DNA of 19,232 bases from Thermacetogenium sp. UBA5472 (GCA_002426495.1 DIQC01000027.1:1-19232), one strand, 5' to 3'; counted from the first letter of the stretch, positions 1-8,825 are shown. The notes: generated from the letters alone by a model not told the origin. Program-made: numbers and translations.

Positions 1-97
1 CTGTCATAAATGTAATATAAAAACAAAGATACAAAAACATGCTCCCATTGGTCCACATTTTAGCCTCCGTCCATTAGGTAGCAAATTAGTGAAATTT

Positions 98-146
98 AAT
101 AACAACACCCTACCCACTCTGTTTGCATGATGGGTGTTATTCTATT
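98..146. terminator. Weak inverted repeat, possible terminator
   Basis: A 7-bp inverted repeat, AACACCC (104-110) and GGGTGTT (132-138), encloses a 21-nt loop. The downstream side on the plus strand is AT-rich but has no clean T-run. It could end a gene lying left of the window or the degraded gene to its right. The rest of 1-243 shows no credible coding region; a TATAAT-like hexamer at 214-219 has no matching -35 and no gene to serve. Confidence 0.25.
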
Positions 147-243
147 GCAGAATAAGGGGCACACAAGAGTTGCAGGAAAGGAAGAAAATAGTCTCAATGC
201 TTTATCTTCCTGCTATAATATCTACTTGCCACAGACTAGGAGA

Positions 244-825
244 CTACCTCTGTTTTATTAATGCTTTATTGATGGTCTTGGCCAGCAGATAAAGCCCGAT
301 AAACAGCGTCGCCAGGTAATAGATCTTCATGGTGAACAGTCGAGGAGTCAAGACAGCAAAATAGAAAGCTTGCCCCAACGACTCATGATTTATCACCACG
401 GAAGCACGGTCGCTCTCAGCCATCATCCGGGAGCGATAGCGGGCCCTTGTCTCTTCATCCTGGCTGAGCCAATCCCATTGTTCGACGGCTTTTTTGATGA
501 TGCTGTCGCTCATAGCGATCTCCTCCAATTCTTCGCTTATTTTTTTATCTTCGGTGGCCATCAGCAGCAGAAACCACCTGTACAACCGGGGAGCGCCTCT
601 TCCTGGCCGGTTCCCATTAACTTTGAGGGAATCATTAACCGGTATCAGCATTTTGAGAACAGCTTGTTGATTTAACTTTACATCACACTTGTAGGATATT
701 GCGCATAATTGCTGAAAAATTAGGATAATAGTGTTAAAATAATATAAGCTTAGCGATAAATAAATTCTACTGTTCAGGCAAGTGACGTGCCTGTCGAAAC
801 AATAATTGTACTGCATATCAGCCAT
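244..825 (-). pseudogene. Remnant of an Rpn-family (PD-(D/E)XK) recombination-promoting nuclease/putative transposase
   Basis: The open frame is 193 codons, but only its middle looks like a known protein. Residues about 81-145 (roughly 390-585) read like the C-terminal helical part of Rpn/PD-(D/E)XK transposase-like nucleases: an LYRWFLLLMA segment, a charged run ending in an EEIA motif, an IIKKAVEQ helix and LSQDEETRARY. The catalytic N-terminal nuclease domain (about 200 residues in full-length members) is absent. The residues before it are low-complexity and unrelated, and those after it form a hydrophobic tail in place of the usual EEG-rich end. No convincing ribosome binding site precedes the first ATG or the internal ATG at 651. 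I infer a decayed fragment with accidental flanking frame. A short expressed protein remains possible. Confidence 0.5.
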
Positions 826-909
826 AAATCTTTGAGAAAAATACCTGGCCTTTCTTTCTAGCCAAGCTAATAAAGATGTAGACTCAACGAATTAATTATT
901 GCACAATTA

Positions 910-938
910 TTGACAGCAGGAGTTCAGCACTATATAAC
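910..938 (+). promoter_or_regulatory. Sigma-A-type promoter of the DUF881/Sbp operon
   Basis: A perfect -35 hexamer TTGACA (910-915) is separated by 17 bp from a -10 hexamer TATAAC (933-938, 5 of 6 matches). The predicted transcript would start near 945, giving a leader of about 40 nt before the first gene. The stretch 826-909 shows nothing else recognisable. Confidence 0.75.
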
Positions 939-983
939 GAAGAATTTTAGTGTTTCCTGATCAGAGACAAGGGGGGTGTCCGT

Positions 984-1721
984 ATGAAGAAGAACTGGAA
1001 GCTGCCGATGACATTTGTTATGTTCATGATCGGTGTTTTACTTGCTTCCGCCCTAATATCCCTAGGAAGTGATAAGGAGCCTCCTTCCAAATCCAGATCT
1101 GATACGCTGATCTCTATGATCGAAGCACAGGAAAAAGAACGGCAGGAACTTACAGAAACTATCATGGCCAAAAGAGAGGAACTTGAGCAATTTAAGCTAG
1201 GCGTCACTGGCGGAGAAAAGGAGATGGAGGCATTACAGTATGAGCTGGACCGCTTGCATACCCTTTCTGGCATAAGTGAAGTAGTAGGTCAGGGGATCTC
1301 TATCACTCTTGATGACAATACTAAAGGCTACGAGGTAGCAAAAGGCAAAAATCAGGAGCAGGTTAAACCTGATGATTATCTGATTCACGACAGACACCTG
1401 CTATATATCGTTTATGATCTGCGAGCAGCAGGGGCAGAAGCCATTTCCATTAACGGAGAGAGGGTTATAAATTCAACAGATATCAGGTGTGCAGGGACAA
1501 CCATTGGAGTAGATAATATAACCATTGGCCCACCCTTTGTGATCAAGGCCATCGGTGATCCGGACAAAATGACCAATATTTTAGAAGAAGAAACTAGCCA
1601 GTACAATATATTAGTAAAAGCTGATTTTCCAGTAAAACTAAAGAAACACAGCAAAGTAAATATTGAGGCATATAAAGGTGGTTATCAGTTTAGTTATGCT
1701 CAACCTAAGGAGGAACAATAA
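984..1721 (+). CDS. DUF881 family membrane-anchored protein (first copy)
   Basis: A 245-residue protein of the DUF881 family (YlxW/YlxX type), found in Gram-positive bacteria and often encoded near division genes; its molecular role is not established. A short basic N-terminus leads into one membrane segment (about residues 8-28), so the rest should lie outside the membrane. A charged coiled-coil (about 42-95) follows, then the DUF881 domain (about 100-240) with LLYIVYDLRAAGAEAISING and the PPFVIKAIGDP motif. The start is supported by AAGGGGGG at 969-976, 8 nt before the ATG. The stop abuts the next start with no gap. It is the first gene of a three-gene unit behind the promoter at 910-938. 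The family call is firm; a role in division or envelope organisation is inference from neighbourhoods in other genomes. Confidence 0.88.
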   Translation: MKKNWKLPMTFVMFMIGVLLASALISLGSDKEPPSKSRSDTLISMIEAQEKERQELTETIMAKREELEQFKLGVTGGEKEMEALQYELDRLHTLSGISEVVGQGISITLDDNTKGYEVAKGKNQEQVKPDDYLIHDRHLLYIVYDLRAAGAEAISINGERVINSTDIRCAGTTIGVDNITIGPPFVIKAIGDPDKMTNILEEETSQYNILVKADFPVKLKKHSKVNIEAYKGGYQFSYAQPKEEQ

Positions 1722-2099
1722 ATGTGGGTCCCTATTTTAGGGCTGATAATTGGGCTTTTGATCGGCTCAGTCATTGCCATACCTATTCCGGCAAGTTTGG
1801 CAAAGTACCTATCCATAGCAGTGCTGGCAGCTCTGGACTCAGCATTTGGTGGCATTAGAGCTATTTTTGATGATACATTTGATGCCACTATTCTGCTTTC
1901 AGGTTTCTTCACTAACACCCTGATCGCCGCCTTACTCGCTTATCTGGGTGACCAATTGGGCGTAGACATCTATATGGCTGCCGTCTTTGCCTTTGGTGTC
2001 AGGTTATTCCAGAACTTGGCCATCATCAGAAGATATGGGATATTAAAATGGAAAAATAGACGGGAAAATGCAAAGATAAAGAGGGATCAAGGTGAGTAA
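1722..2099 (+). CDS. sbp: Small basic protein Sbp (DUF1290 family)
   Basis: A 125-residue integral membrane protein matching the DUF1290/Sbp (small basic protein) family, which in Bacillus and clostridia lies beside ylxW/ylxX-type genes and the ftsZ region. It has three hydrophobic segments (about 3-22, 28-50 and 62-95), the family-typical SIAVLAALDSAFGGIRA stretch, and a basic C-terminal tail (KWKNRRENAKIKR) expected in the cytoplasm. AAGGAGG (1707-1713) lies 8 nt before the ATG. The gene starts immediately after the upstream stop and overlaps the next gene by 8 bp, so the three genes are probably translated together. Function is unknown; the context suggests a membrane partner for the two DUF881 proteins. 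Confidence 0.9.
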   Translation: MWVPILGLIIGLLIGSVIAIPIPASLAKYLSIAVLAALDSAFGGIRAIFDDTFDATILLSGFFTNTLIAALLAYLGDQLGVDIYMAAVFAFGVRLFQNLAIIRRYGILKWKNRRENAKIKRDQGE

Positions 2100-2772
2100 A
2101 ATAAAAAAATGGCAGGTCCCTGTTTTTGTCACCTTTTTACTGCTGGGTCTGCTCATAACAGTTCAATTTCATACCCAACAGAATTATTTGAGAGATCTAC
2201 CCCAACAATCGACAGATGACCTTGTTTTGCAATTCAGACAAAACAATGAAAAGAATGAAGAATTGGAAATGGCATTAGCTGAATTAGAAAGTCAGCAGAA
2301 TTTGTTCACTACCAATATTTCTGAAGATGAAGCCTTGATCAAACAGATGAACCAGGAAGTAAGCGCACACCAGGTGGCAATTGGTCTTATACCTGTTGAG
2401 GGGCCGGGTGTCACAATTACCATCCCTGCCAATCAGCCCATTATGTATTATGATCTTATTGATATCATCAATGAACTATGGAACTGCCAGGCAGAAGCTA
2501 TCGCTGTCAATGACCACCGTATCAATAACAGTTCTAAAATTTACTGGACCGAATACACAGCGCTTACCATCGATGGAAAGGCTGTTAGCTTCCCCTGCAC
2601 AATAAAAGCCATCGGAGATCCGGATAAACTCCTTTCAGGCTTGAATCTGGCAGGCGGCATACTCAGCAACCTGTCCACCTATGGCATCAACCCAACTATC
2701 AATGAAGAGGAAATCCTATCACTTCCGGCTGCAGATGAACCTACAGTCAAACACCTAAGGCCTATAAAATGA
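2092..2772 (+). CDS. DUF881 family membrane-anchored protein (second copy)
   Basis: A 226-residue DUF881 protein, paralogous to the one two genes upstream. It begins with GTG inside the end of sbp (8-bp overlap), with a GAGGG-type ribosome binding site a few bases ahead. One membrane segment (about residues 8-25) is followed by a coiled-coil (about 40-95) and the DUF881 domain (about 98-205). The domain keeps the AEAIAVNDHRI segment, equivalent to AEAISINGERV in the first copy, and the CTIKAIGDPDK motif, but overall identity looks modest. The two copies therefore seem to be diverged, non-redundant partners. It ends 1 bp before the hairpin at 2774-2800. Confidence 0.88.
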   Translation: MSKIKKWQVPVFVTFLLLGLLITVQFHTQQNYLRDLPQQSTDDLVLQFRQNNEKNEELEMALAELESQQNLFTTNISEDEALIKQMNQEVSAHQVAIGLIPVEGPGVTITIPANQPIMYYDLIDIINELWNCQAEAIAVNDHRINNSSKIYWTEYTALTIDGKAVSFPCTIKAIGDPDKLLSGLNLAGGILSNLSTYGINPTINEEEILSLPAADEPTVKHLRPIK

Positions 2773-2773
2773 A

Positions 2774-2800
2774 GCAAGCCCGAAGCAACTCTGGGCTTGC
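2774..2800. terminator. Hairpin terminator between convergent operons
   Basis: Arms GCAAGCCC (2774-2781) and GGGCTTGC (2793-2800) form a perfect 8-bp stem with an 11-nt loop. The plus-strand exit is CACTTTTATG and the minus-strand exit TTCATTTTAT, so T-runs are short on both sides. It sits in the 58-bp gap between the last DUF881 gene and the end of cimA and probably terminates both transcripts. Confidence 0.7.
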
Positions 2801-2830
2801 CACTTTTATGCCAAACATATGATGGGCATG

Positions 2831-4432
2831 TCAGCTGTTGCATTTGGAGCGCCTCAATAAAAAATAATTCATGCTGTCGGTCAAGGCCTGCCAGCTGGCT
2901 TCTATAATATTCTCCGAAACACCCACTGTACTCCATGTCTCTGATGCATCAGCAGATTCTATAAGGACCCGTACCTTGGCACTGGTGCCATCCTTGCCAT
3001 CCAAAACACGCACTTTGTAATCCACAAGGTGCATCTCCTGGATATAAGGATAAAATTGCTCCAAGGCCTTTTTGAGGGCATTATCCAGGGCATTGACCGG
3101 TCCATCTCCCTCGGCCGCTGTGTGCATCACCTGGTCCCCTACCCGGAGTTTGATCATAGCCTCAGAATTAATACTCTCTATCCCTCCGCCATTAGCCGGC
3201 TGTTTTTCTATAAATATTTTTAGACTTTCCAGGATAAAGAACTCTTCATACTGCCCTAAACCCCTGCGCAGCAGCAGTTCCAAAGAAGCATCCGCACCCT
3301 CAAACTGATAGCCGCGGTATTCCATCTCTTTTATCTCACTGCTTAAGCGGCGGGTAGACTCTACATCCTTCATCAAATCCAGCCCTAACTCCTGGGCCTT
3401 ATATCTGATATTGCTGGAGCCTGCCAATTCTGAAACCAGAACACGCCTACTGTTGCCTACTATTCCGGGATCCATATGTTCATAAGTAGCAGGATCCTTT
3501 ATAATAGCGCTGACATGGATCCCCCCTTTATGAGTAAAAGCACTAGAACCCACAAAGGGCTGACTGTTCAAGGGTGTCATATTAGCGATCTCACTGACAT
3601 AGCGGGAAACCTCTGTCAGCCGTTTTAGAGACTCACTGCTCAAACAGCGCATACCCATTTTTAACTGAAGATTGGGAAGCAATGAACAAATGTTTGCGTT
3701 ACCGCACCGCTCACCGAATCCGTTGATAGTCCCTTGTACCTGACGCGCCCCAGCCTCTACTGCTGCAAGGCTGTTCGCCACAGCCAATTCCCCGTCATTA
3801 TGGACATGGATACCTAAAGGGGTGTCAATCTCCTCTTGTAGCCGTTCAAGAACCTTTTCGATTTCATTAGGTAAAGCCCCACCATTAGTATCACAGAGCA
3901 CGATCCAGTCTGCACCTGCTTTAGATGCCGCTTTGAGTGTTGCCAACGCATAACCCGGATTGGCCTTATACCCATCAAAAAAGTGCTCGGCATCATAAAC
4001 AACTTCTCTCTCTTGGGCTTTTAAAAATTGTACACTTTCCCGGATCATATTGATGTTTTCCTCTAAGGTGGTATTTAAGGCTTTGGTAACATGAAAATCC
4101 CAACTCTTGCCGAATATGGTGACAACAGGGGTATCGGCTTCCAGGAAAGCCTTGATGTTCATGTCATCCTCAACAACAATCTCTGGCCTTCTAGTGGAAC
4201 CGAAAGCAGATATCTTGGCCTGCTTTAAGGATAATTCCTTCACCCTTTGAAAATATTCAAGGTCTTTAGGGTTGGAACCAGGCCACCCACCTTCTATATA
4301 GTGGACACCTAGTTCATCAAGCTTAGCTGTGATCTTCAGCTTATCCTCTACTGTCAGGCTGACCCCTTCACCCTGCGTTCCATCCCTTAGTGTCGTGTCA
4401 TAAAGATATACTAAATCCCCAAGCTTTTTCAT
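2831..4432 (-). CDS. cimA: (R)-citramalate synthase
   Basis: A 533-residue enzyme of the LeuA/HMGL family that condenses pyruvate with acetyl-CoA to (R)-citramalate, the first step of threonine-independent isoleucine synthesis. It has the catalytic DTTLRDG motif (12-18) followed by TQGEGVSLTVEDKLKI and GGWPGSNPKD, which mark the citramalate-synthase subfamily; true 2-isopropylmalate synthases have EQSPGVSLN at the first position. The metal-binding HVHNDGELAVANS motif is in the barrel, and a full C-terminal LeuA-type dimerisation/allosteric domain follows (about 400-525), so end-product inhibition is likely. The ATG overlaps the end of leuB by 4 bp (ATGA), indicating translational coupling; GAGAGG directly abuts the start. 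It is the last gene of the operon. A homologue with unexpected substrate preference cannot be excluded. Confidence 0.88.
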   Translation of the reverse strand: MKKLGDLVYLYDTTLRDGTQGEGVSLTVEDKLKITAKLDELGVHYIEGGWPGSNPKDLEYFQRVKELSLKQAKISAFGSTRRPEIVVEDDMNIKAFLEADTPVVTIFGKSWDFHVTKALNTTLEENINMIRESVQFLKAQEREVVYDAEHFFDGYKANPGYALATLKAASKAGADWIVLCDTNGGALPNEIEKVLERLQEEIDTPLGIHVHNDGELAVANSLAAVEAGARQVQGTINGFGERCGNANICSLLPNLQLKMGMRCLSSESLKRLTEVSRYVSEIANMTPLNSQPFVGSSAFTHKGGIHVSAIIKDPATYEHMDPGIVGNSRRVLVSELAGSSNIRYKAQELGLDLMKDVESTRRLSSEIKEMEYRGYQFEGADASLELLLRRGLGQYEEFFILESLKIFIEKQPANGGGIESINSEAMIKLRVGDQVMHTAAEGDGPVNALDNALKKALEQFYPYIQEMHLVDYKVRVLDGKDGTSAKVRVLIESADASETWSTVGVSENIIEASWQALTDSMNYFLLRRSKCNS

Positions 4433-5502
4433 CCTCTCAATATATATTCCGCAACCAGATCCCCCATAGCAGCTGTGGTAACCTGCTTACCACCGGACTG
4501 CATCAGATCAGGAGTGCGGTAGCCGTCTTCTAATACTTGTCTAACTGCATTTTCAATACTGCGGCCTTCTTCTGGCATGTTGAATGACAGATCAAGCATC
4601 ATTGCCCCGGAGAGAATCGTTGCCAGTGGATTGGCCTTCTGCTGTCCGGCAATATCTGGTGCGGACCCATGTGATGGCTCATAAAGGCCAACATCCCCTC
4701 CTATGCTAGCAGATGCCAACATGCCGATTGACCCTGTTAAAACACTTGCTTCATCAGTCAATATGTCCCCGAAAGTGTTCTCTGTGACGATGACATCAAA
4801 CTGAGCCGGATAGCGGACAAGCTGCATCGAGCAGTTGTCTACATACATATGGTTCAGTTCCACATCAGGGTATTCTTCACCCAACTTGGTAATGACCTCT
4901 CTCCACAGGCGGCCGCTGGCCAGAACATTGGCTTTATCTACAGATGTCAGTTTTTTGCGCCTCTTTTGGGCCATCTGGAAAGCGAGACGCCCAATGCGCT
5001 CGATCTCCGATGTTTTATAAACCAGTGTATCTAGAGCCTGTTCCTCACCATCAACAACCTCTCTCTTTTTAGTTCCGAAATAAAGGCCTCCTGTCAGCTC
5101 TCTGACTACTACTAGATCCAGACCTTCGACTACATCCCTCTTTAGAGGTGATGCGTCGATGAGTCCAGGATAGAGAACAGCCGGTCTGATGTTAGCATAA
5201 AGCTCCAATTCCTTACGCAAGGGCAGCAGTGCTCCCATTTCCGGGCGCAGGTGTACAGGTAGGTGGTCCCATTTCGGCCCACCGATGGCACCCAGAATCA
5301 CGGCATCACTCTCTCTACAGAGACGCAATGTTTCCTCTGGCAGTGGATTGCCGCAGTCATCATAGGCAGCCCCACCGATGAGAGCTTCTTGGAAGTTAAA
5401 GTCGACTTGAAAGCGTTTCCCTACAGCCTTTAAGGCTTTCGCTGCTTCTGGTACAATCTCTTGTCCGATTCCATCTCCGGGCAGTAGTAAAATATCAGGC
5501 AC
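4429..5502 (-). CDS. leuB: 3-isopropylmalate dehydrogenase
   Basis: A 357-residue, full-length NAD-dependent decarboxylating dehydrogenase that oxidises 3-isopropylmalate to 2-oxoisocaproate. In this operon it presumably also converts 3-methylmalate (from citramalate) to 2-oxobutyrate. Visible family motifs are LLPGDGIGQEIVPEA at the N-terminus, RELTGGLYFG, SVDKANVL, the catalytic-site segment with ENTFGDILTDEAS, and the NAD-binding YEPSHGSAPDIAGQQKANP. The start is GTG, with AAAGGA a few bases upstream, inside the last codons of leuD (8-bp overlap). It overlaps cimA by 4 bp at its end. Confidence 0.96.
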   Translation of the reverse strand: MPDILLLPGDGIGQEIVPEAAKALKAVGKRFQVDFNFQEALIGGAAYDDCGNPLPEETLRLCRESDAVILGAIGGPKWDHLPVHLRPEMGALLPLRKELELYANIRPAVLYPGLIDASPLKRDVVEGLDLVVVRELTGGLYFGTKKREVVDGEEQALDTLVYKTSEIERIGRLAFQMAQKRRKKLTSVDKANVLASGRLWREVITKLGEEYPDVELNHMYVDNCSMQLVRYPAQFDVIVTENTFGDILTDEASVLTGSIGMLASASIGGDVGLYEPSHGSAPDIAGQQKANPLATILSGAMMLDLSFNMPEEGRSIENAVRQVLEDGYRTPDLMQSGGKQVTTAAMGDLVAEYILRG

Positions 5503-5995
5503 GTTCTTTCATCCTTTCCTGCACAAAGTTGATCAATCCATCTTGCTCTATAATTTTCTGCATAAAAGAGGGAAAAGGTGCCGCCTTGTATTCACCAGGT
5601 CGTGTCAGGTTTTTGATCTGGCCCTTGGCCAGGTCTATTTCCACAGTATCCCCTTCCTGTAATGCTGAGGCAGCCTCCGGGCACTCCAGGATAGGTAGCC
5701 CAATATTGACGGCATTACGGTAAAAGATCCGAGCAAAGGTAGCGGCGATAACACAGGACACCCCAGCTGCCTTGATAGCAATTGGCGCATGTTCCCGGGA
5801 TGAGCCACAACCAAAATTCTTTCCTCCCACCATCACTGAGCCTGGCTGAACAGCCCCAGCAAACTCAGGATCTGCATCCTCCATGCAGTGAGCTGCCAGT
5901 TCTGCCGGATCTATTGTGTTCAGGTAGCGTGCCGGTATTATCTGATCAGTATCCACGTCATCTCCGAATTTATAGATAGCTCCTTTAATTTGCAC
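5495..5995 (-). CDS. leuD: 3-isopropylmalate dehydratase small subunit
   Basis: A 166-residue swivel-domain subunit that pairs with LeuC to isomerise 2-isopropylmalate to 3-isopropylmalate in the cytoplasm. The short length and the YLNTIDPAELAAHCMED and GGKNFGCGSSREHAP motifs place it in the archaeal/clostridial-type LeuD group (about 160-170 residues), not the roughly 200-residue enterobacterial type. The GTG start lies inside the end of leuC (11-bp overlap) and is preceded by AGGAGG at 6005-6010, about 9 nt upstream, which decides the start. It overlaps leuB by 8 bp. The pair should also hydrate and dehydrate citramalate to 3-methylmalate for the CimA route. Confidence 0.95.
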   Translation of the reverse strand: MQIKGAIYKFGDDVDTDQIIPARYLNTIDPAELAAHCMEDADPEFAGAVQPGSVMVGGKNFGCGSSREHAPIAIKAAGVSCVIAATFARIFYRNAVNIGLPILECPEAASALQEGDTVEIDLAKGQIKNLTRPGEYKAAPFPSFMQKIIEQDGLINFVQERMKERA

Positions 5996-7259
5996 TGCCC
6001 AACACCTCCTCAGGAGAAGTAATCGACCCGGTTAGAGCAGAAGCCGCTGCTACAGCAGGGCCAGTCAGATAAACTTCACTCTCCGGATGCCCCATACGGC
6101 CGACAAAATTGCGGTTTGTCGTAGACAGAGCCTTTTCACCTTTTGCCAGTATACCCATATGGCCGCCCAGACAGGGTCCACAGGTAGGTGTACTGACTGC
6201 GGCCCCTGCCTCAACAAAGGTTTCTAAAAGCCCTTCCCGCAATGCCTGCAGGTAAATCTCCTGTGTTCCGGGGATGATGATCACCCGCAGATGGTTGTGC
6301 ACCTTTCTCCCTTTCATGATCTCCGCGGCAATACGCAGATCCTCGATCCGGCCATTTGTGCAGGAACCGATCACCACCTGGTCGATTTTGATCCCCTGAG
6401 CTTCACTGACCGGTCGTGAATTTTCCGGCAGATGCGGAAAGGCCACCTGAGGTTCGATCTGTGATGCATCATATTCTCGGACTTCCACATAGGAGGCATC
6501 AGGATCACTTGCGTAAAATTGATAAGGCCTCTTCGCCCTCTTTTCCACATAATCTTTGGTCTTGGCATCAGGTGCAATGATCCCATTCTTAGCTCCCGCC
6601 TCAACAGCCATGTTGCACATGGTCAATCTTCCTTCAACAGATAAATGATCTATGGTTTCTCCGGTAAATTCCATAGAGCGGTAGAGTGCTCCATCGACAC
6701 CAATATCGCCGATGGTAAAGAGGATCAGATCCTTACCCCCCACCCAGGGACTCAGTGTTCCATGGTAGATGAACTTCATGCTTTCAGGAACCTTGAACCA
6801 GCACTCTCCCATGGCCATTCCGGCAGCCAGGTCTGTACTGCCCACACCTGTGGAAAAGGCACCAAGAGCGCCATAGGTACAGGTGTGTGAATCAGCCCCA
6901 ATGATCAGATCTCCGGGCAGAACCAACCCCTGCTCTGGGAGCAGGCAGTGCTCAATTCCCATTTTTCCCACTTCGAAATAATTGGTGATCTTGTAATCCC
7001 GGGCAAACTGCCTGACATAATTAGACTGTTCCGCAGACTTGATATCCTTATTGGGTGTAAAGTGGTCCGGAACAAGAGCCACCCGCTCAGGATCAAATAC
7101 ATGATCCAGCCCTAGCCTGGAAAACTCCTTAATAGCAACCGGGGCGGTGATATCATTGGCCAACACCAGATCCAGGTTGCAGTAGATCAGTTCCCCCGGC
7201 TCTACCTGTTCCTTTCCAGCATGTTTGGCCAGAATTTTTTCTGAAATCGTCATGCTCAT
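5985..7259 (-). CDS. leuC: 3-isopropylmalate dehydratase large subunit
   Basis: A 424-residue aconitase-family subunit carrying the [4Fe-4S] active site of isopropylmalate isomerase. Cluster ligands are visible as Cys300 in GSCTNGR and Cys360/Cys363 in TCGPC. Other family motifs are GADSHTCTYGALGAFSTGVGSTD and the NRNFVGRMGH segment near the C-terminus. The length and LVLANDITAPVAIKEF stretch fit the archaeal/clostridial LeuC/HacA-like group (about 420 residues), matching the short LeuD next door. The ATG overlaps the leuA stop by 4 bp (ATGA). An alternative homoaconitase role is unlikely given the surrounding leu genes. Confidence 0.95.
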   Translation of the reverse strand: MSMTISEKILAKHAGKEQVEPGELIYCNLDLVLANDITAPVAIKEFSRLGLDHVFDPERVALVPDHFTPNKDIKSAEQSNYVRQFARDYKITNYFEVGKMGIEHCLLPEQGLVLPGDLIIGADSHTCTYGALGAFSTGVGSTDLAAGMAMGECWFKVPESMKFIYHGTLSPWVGGKDLILFTIGDIGVDGALYRSMEFTGETIDHLSVEGRLTMCNMAVEAGAKNGIIAPDAKTKDYVEKRAKRPYQFYASDPDASYVEVREYDASQIEPQVAFPHLPENSRPVSEAQGIKIDQVVIGSCTNGRIEDLRIAAEIMKGRKVHNHLRVIIIPGTQEIYLQALREGLLETFVEAGAAVSTPTCGPCLGGHMGILAKGEKALSTTNRNFVGRMGHPESEVYLTGPAVAAASALTGSITSPEEVLGSAN

Positions 7260-8782
7260 AGAGCATCCTCACCTACCTCTTGAAGTACTTTATTCAGTGC
7301 ATTCAAATAAGCTTTGACACTTGCTTCGATAATATCTGTGCTGACACCGCGACCGATAAAGTATTTATCTTTATATTTAACCTGCGCCATCACTTCACCC
7401 AGGGCATCCTTGCCGCCTGTGATTGCATTCAGATTGTAGTCCACAAGGGCAACATTATGGACACCTAACGCCTTGTCTAGGGCCTTATATGCGGCATCCA
7501 CCGGCCCATCCCCACATGCTGCCTCTTCATATTTTTGCCCATTTCTTTGCAGTCCCACAGTTGCTGTGGGAACAATATTTGTACCGCTGAAAACATGAAG
7601 ATATGAGAGATGATAAATATCCCCGGAAATTTGAATTTCATTCTTGACCAGTGCCTCCAGGTCAAGGTCTGTGATCTCTTTCTTGCGATCAGCAATCTCT
7701 TTGAAGCGCACAAAGGTCTTGTCAAGGTCCTCATCTGCCATTGCATATCCCAACTCTGACAAACGCTCCCTTAGAGCATGGCGCCCGGAGTGTTTGCCCA
7801 GAACAATGCTATCCTGAGGGACACCGATCAGCTGCGGCTTCATAATTTCATAGGTTGTGCGTTCCTTTAAAACGCCATCCTGATGGATCCCTGATTCATG
7901 TAAGAAGGCATTTTTCCCTACTACCGCTTTGTTGTGCTGCACCTGCATCCCAGTCAGAGAACTCACCATTCTGCTGGTGCGGTAGAGCTCATCATGCTTG
8001 ATCTGGGTCTCCCGATGGTAATACATCTGCTTAGTATAGAGAGCCATGACAATCTCTTCTAATGCTGCATTACCAGCCCGCTCACCCAGACCATTTACAG
8101 CGACTTCTACCTGATTTGCTCCAGCTCCTACAGCTGCCAGGGAGTTGGCTACTGCCAGCCCCAGGTCGTTGTGGCAATGGACACTCAAAACAACCTGGTC
8201 AATATTTTTGACACGCTGACGAATTGTCCGGATAAAATCACCGAACTCAGCAGGTACAGTATAACCCACTGTATCTGGTATGTTGATCACAGTTGCCCCA
8301 GCTTCGATAGCTGCCTCCACAATTTCACAAAGATAGTCAATATCGCTTCGGGATGCATCCTCTGCAGAAAACTCCACATCGGAAGTATACTGTTTTGCGT
8401 ATTTGATGCCATCAACTGCCAACCTTAAGACATCATCTCTGCTTTTTTGCAGCTTATGCTTCAAGTGGAGATCAGATGTGGCAATAAAAAGATGGATCCT
8501 GGGATGTTCAGCTTCTTTTAAGGCATCCCAAGCCCTGTCGATATCCCCATGGTTAGCCCTGGCCAAGCCACAGATAACCGGTCCCCGCACCTCTCTGGCA
8601 ATAGCCTGAACTGCCTCGAAATCACCAGTAGAGGCAACAGGAAACCCAGCCTCAATCACATCCACATTGAGCCTTGCTAACTGCCTGGCAATCCTCAGTT
8701 TTTCCTCTGTATTTAAACTCACTCCAGGAGATTGTTCGCCATCCCGGAGTGTTGTATCAAAAATGTATACTCTTTTTTCCAT
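7256..8782 (-). CDS. leuA: 2-isopropylmalate synthase
   Basis: Condenses 2-oxoisovalerate with acetyl-CoA to 2-isopropylmalate, the committed step to leucine. The protein opens with RVYIFDTTLRDGEQSPG, has the metal-binding HCHNDLGLAVANS motif and NGLGERAGNAALEE, and ends in a LeuA allosteric domain (about 380-505) for leucine feedback. The frame is open to a GTG at 8851, inside ilvN, which would add 23 residues (a Lys-rich stretch with one CxxC). I chose the ATG at 8782, giving 508 residues, because family members begin just before RVYIFDTTLRDG. Its ribosome binding site, GAAGGG 12 nt upstream, is rather distant, so the upstream start is not excluded. It overlaps leuC by 4 bp. Confidence 0.93.
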   Translation of the reverse strand: MEKRVYIFDTTLRDGEQSPGVSLNTEEKLRIARQLARLNVDVIEAGFPVASTGDFEAVQAIAREVRGPVICGLARANHGDIDRAWDALKEAEHPRIHLFIATSDLHLKHKLQKSRDDVLRLAVDGIKYAKQYTSDVEFSAEDASRSDIDYLCEIVEAAIEAGATVINIPDTVGYTVPAEFGDFIRTIRQRVKNIDQVVLSVHCHNDLGLAVANSLAAVGAGANQVEVAVNGLGERAGNAALEEIVMALYTKQMYYHRETQIKHDELYRTSRMVSSLTGMQVQHNKAVVGKNAFLHESGIHQDGVLKERTTYEIMKPQLIGVPQDSIVLGKHSGRHALRERLSELGYAMADEDLDKTFVRFKEIADRKKEITDLDLEALVKNEIQISGDIYHLSYLHVFSGTNIVPTATVGLQRNGQKYEEAACGDGPVDAAYKALDKALGVHNVALVDYNLNAITGGKDALGEVMAQVKYKDKYFIGRGVSTDIIEASVKAYLNALNKVLQEVGEDAL

Positions 8783-8825
8783 TGTCGAACCACACCCTTC
8801 ACACTTATACTCACTGCCGCTTTTT

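Noticed and set aside
214..219. TATAAT hexamer on the plus strand, possible promoter
   Set aside because: No -35-like hexamer lies at 16-18 bp upstream, and no plus-strand gene begins before 984.
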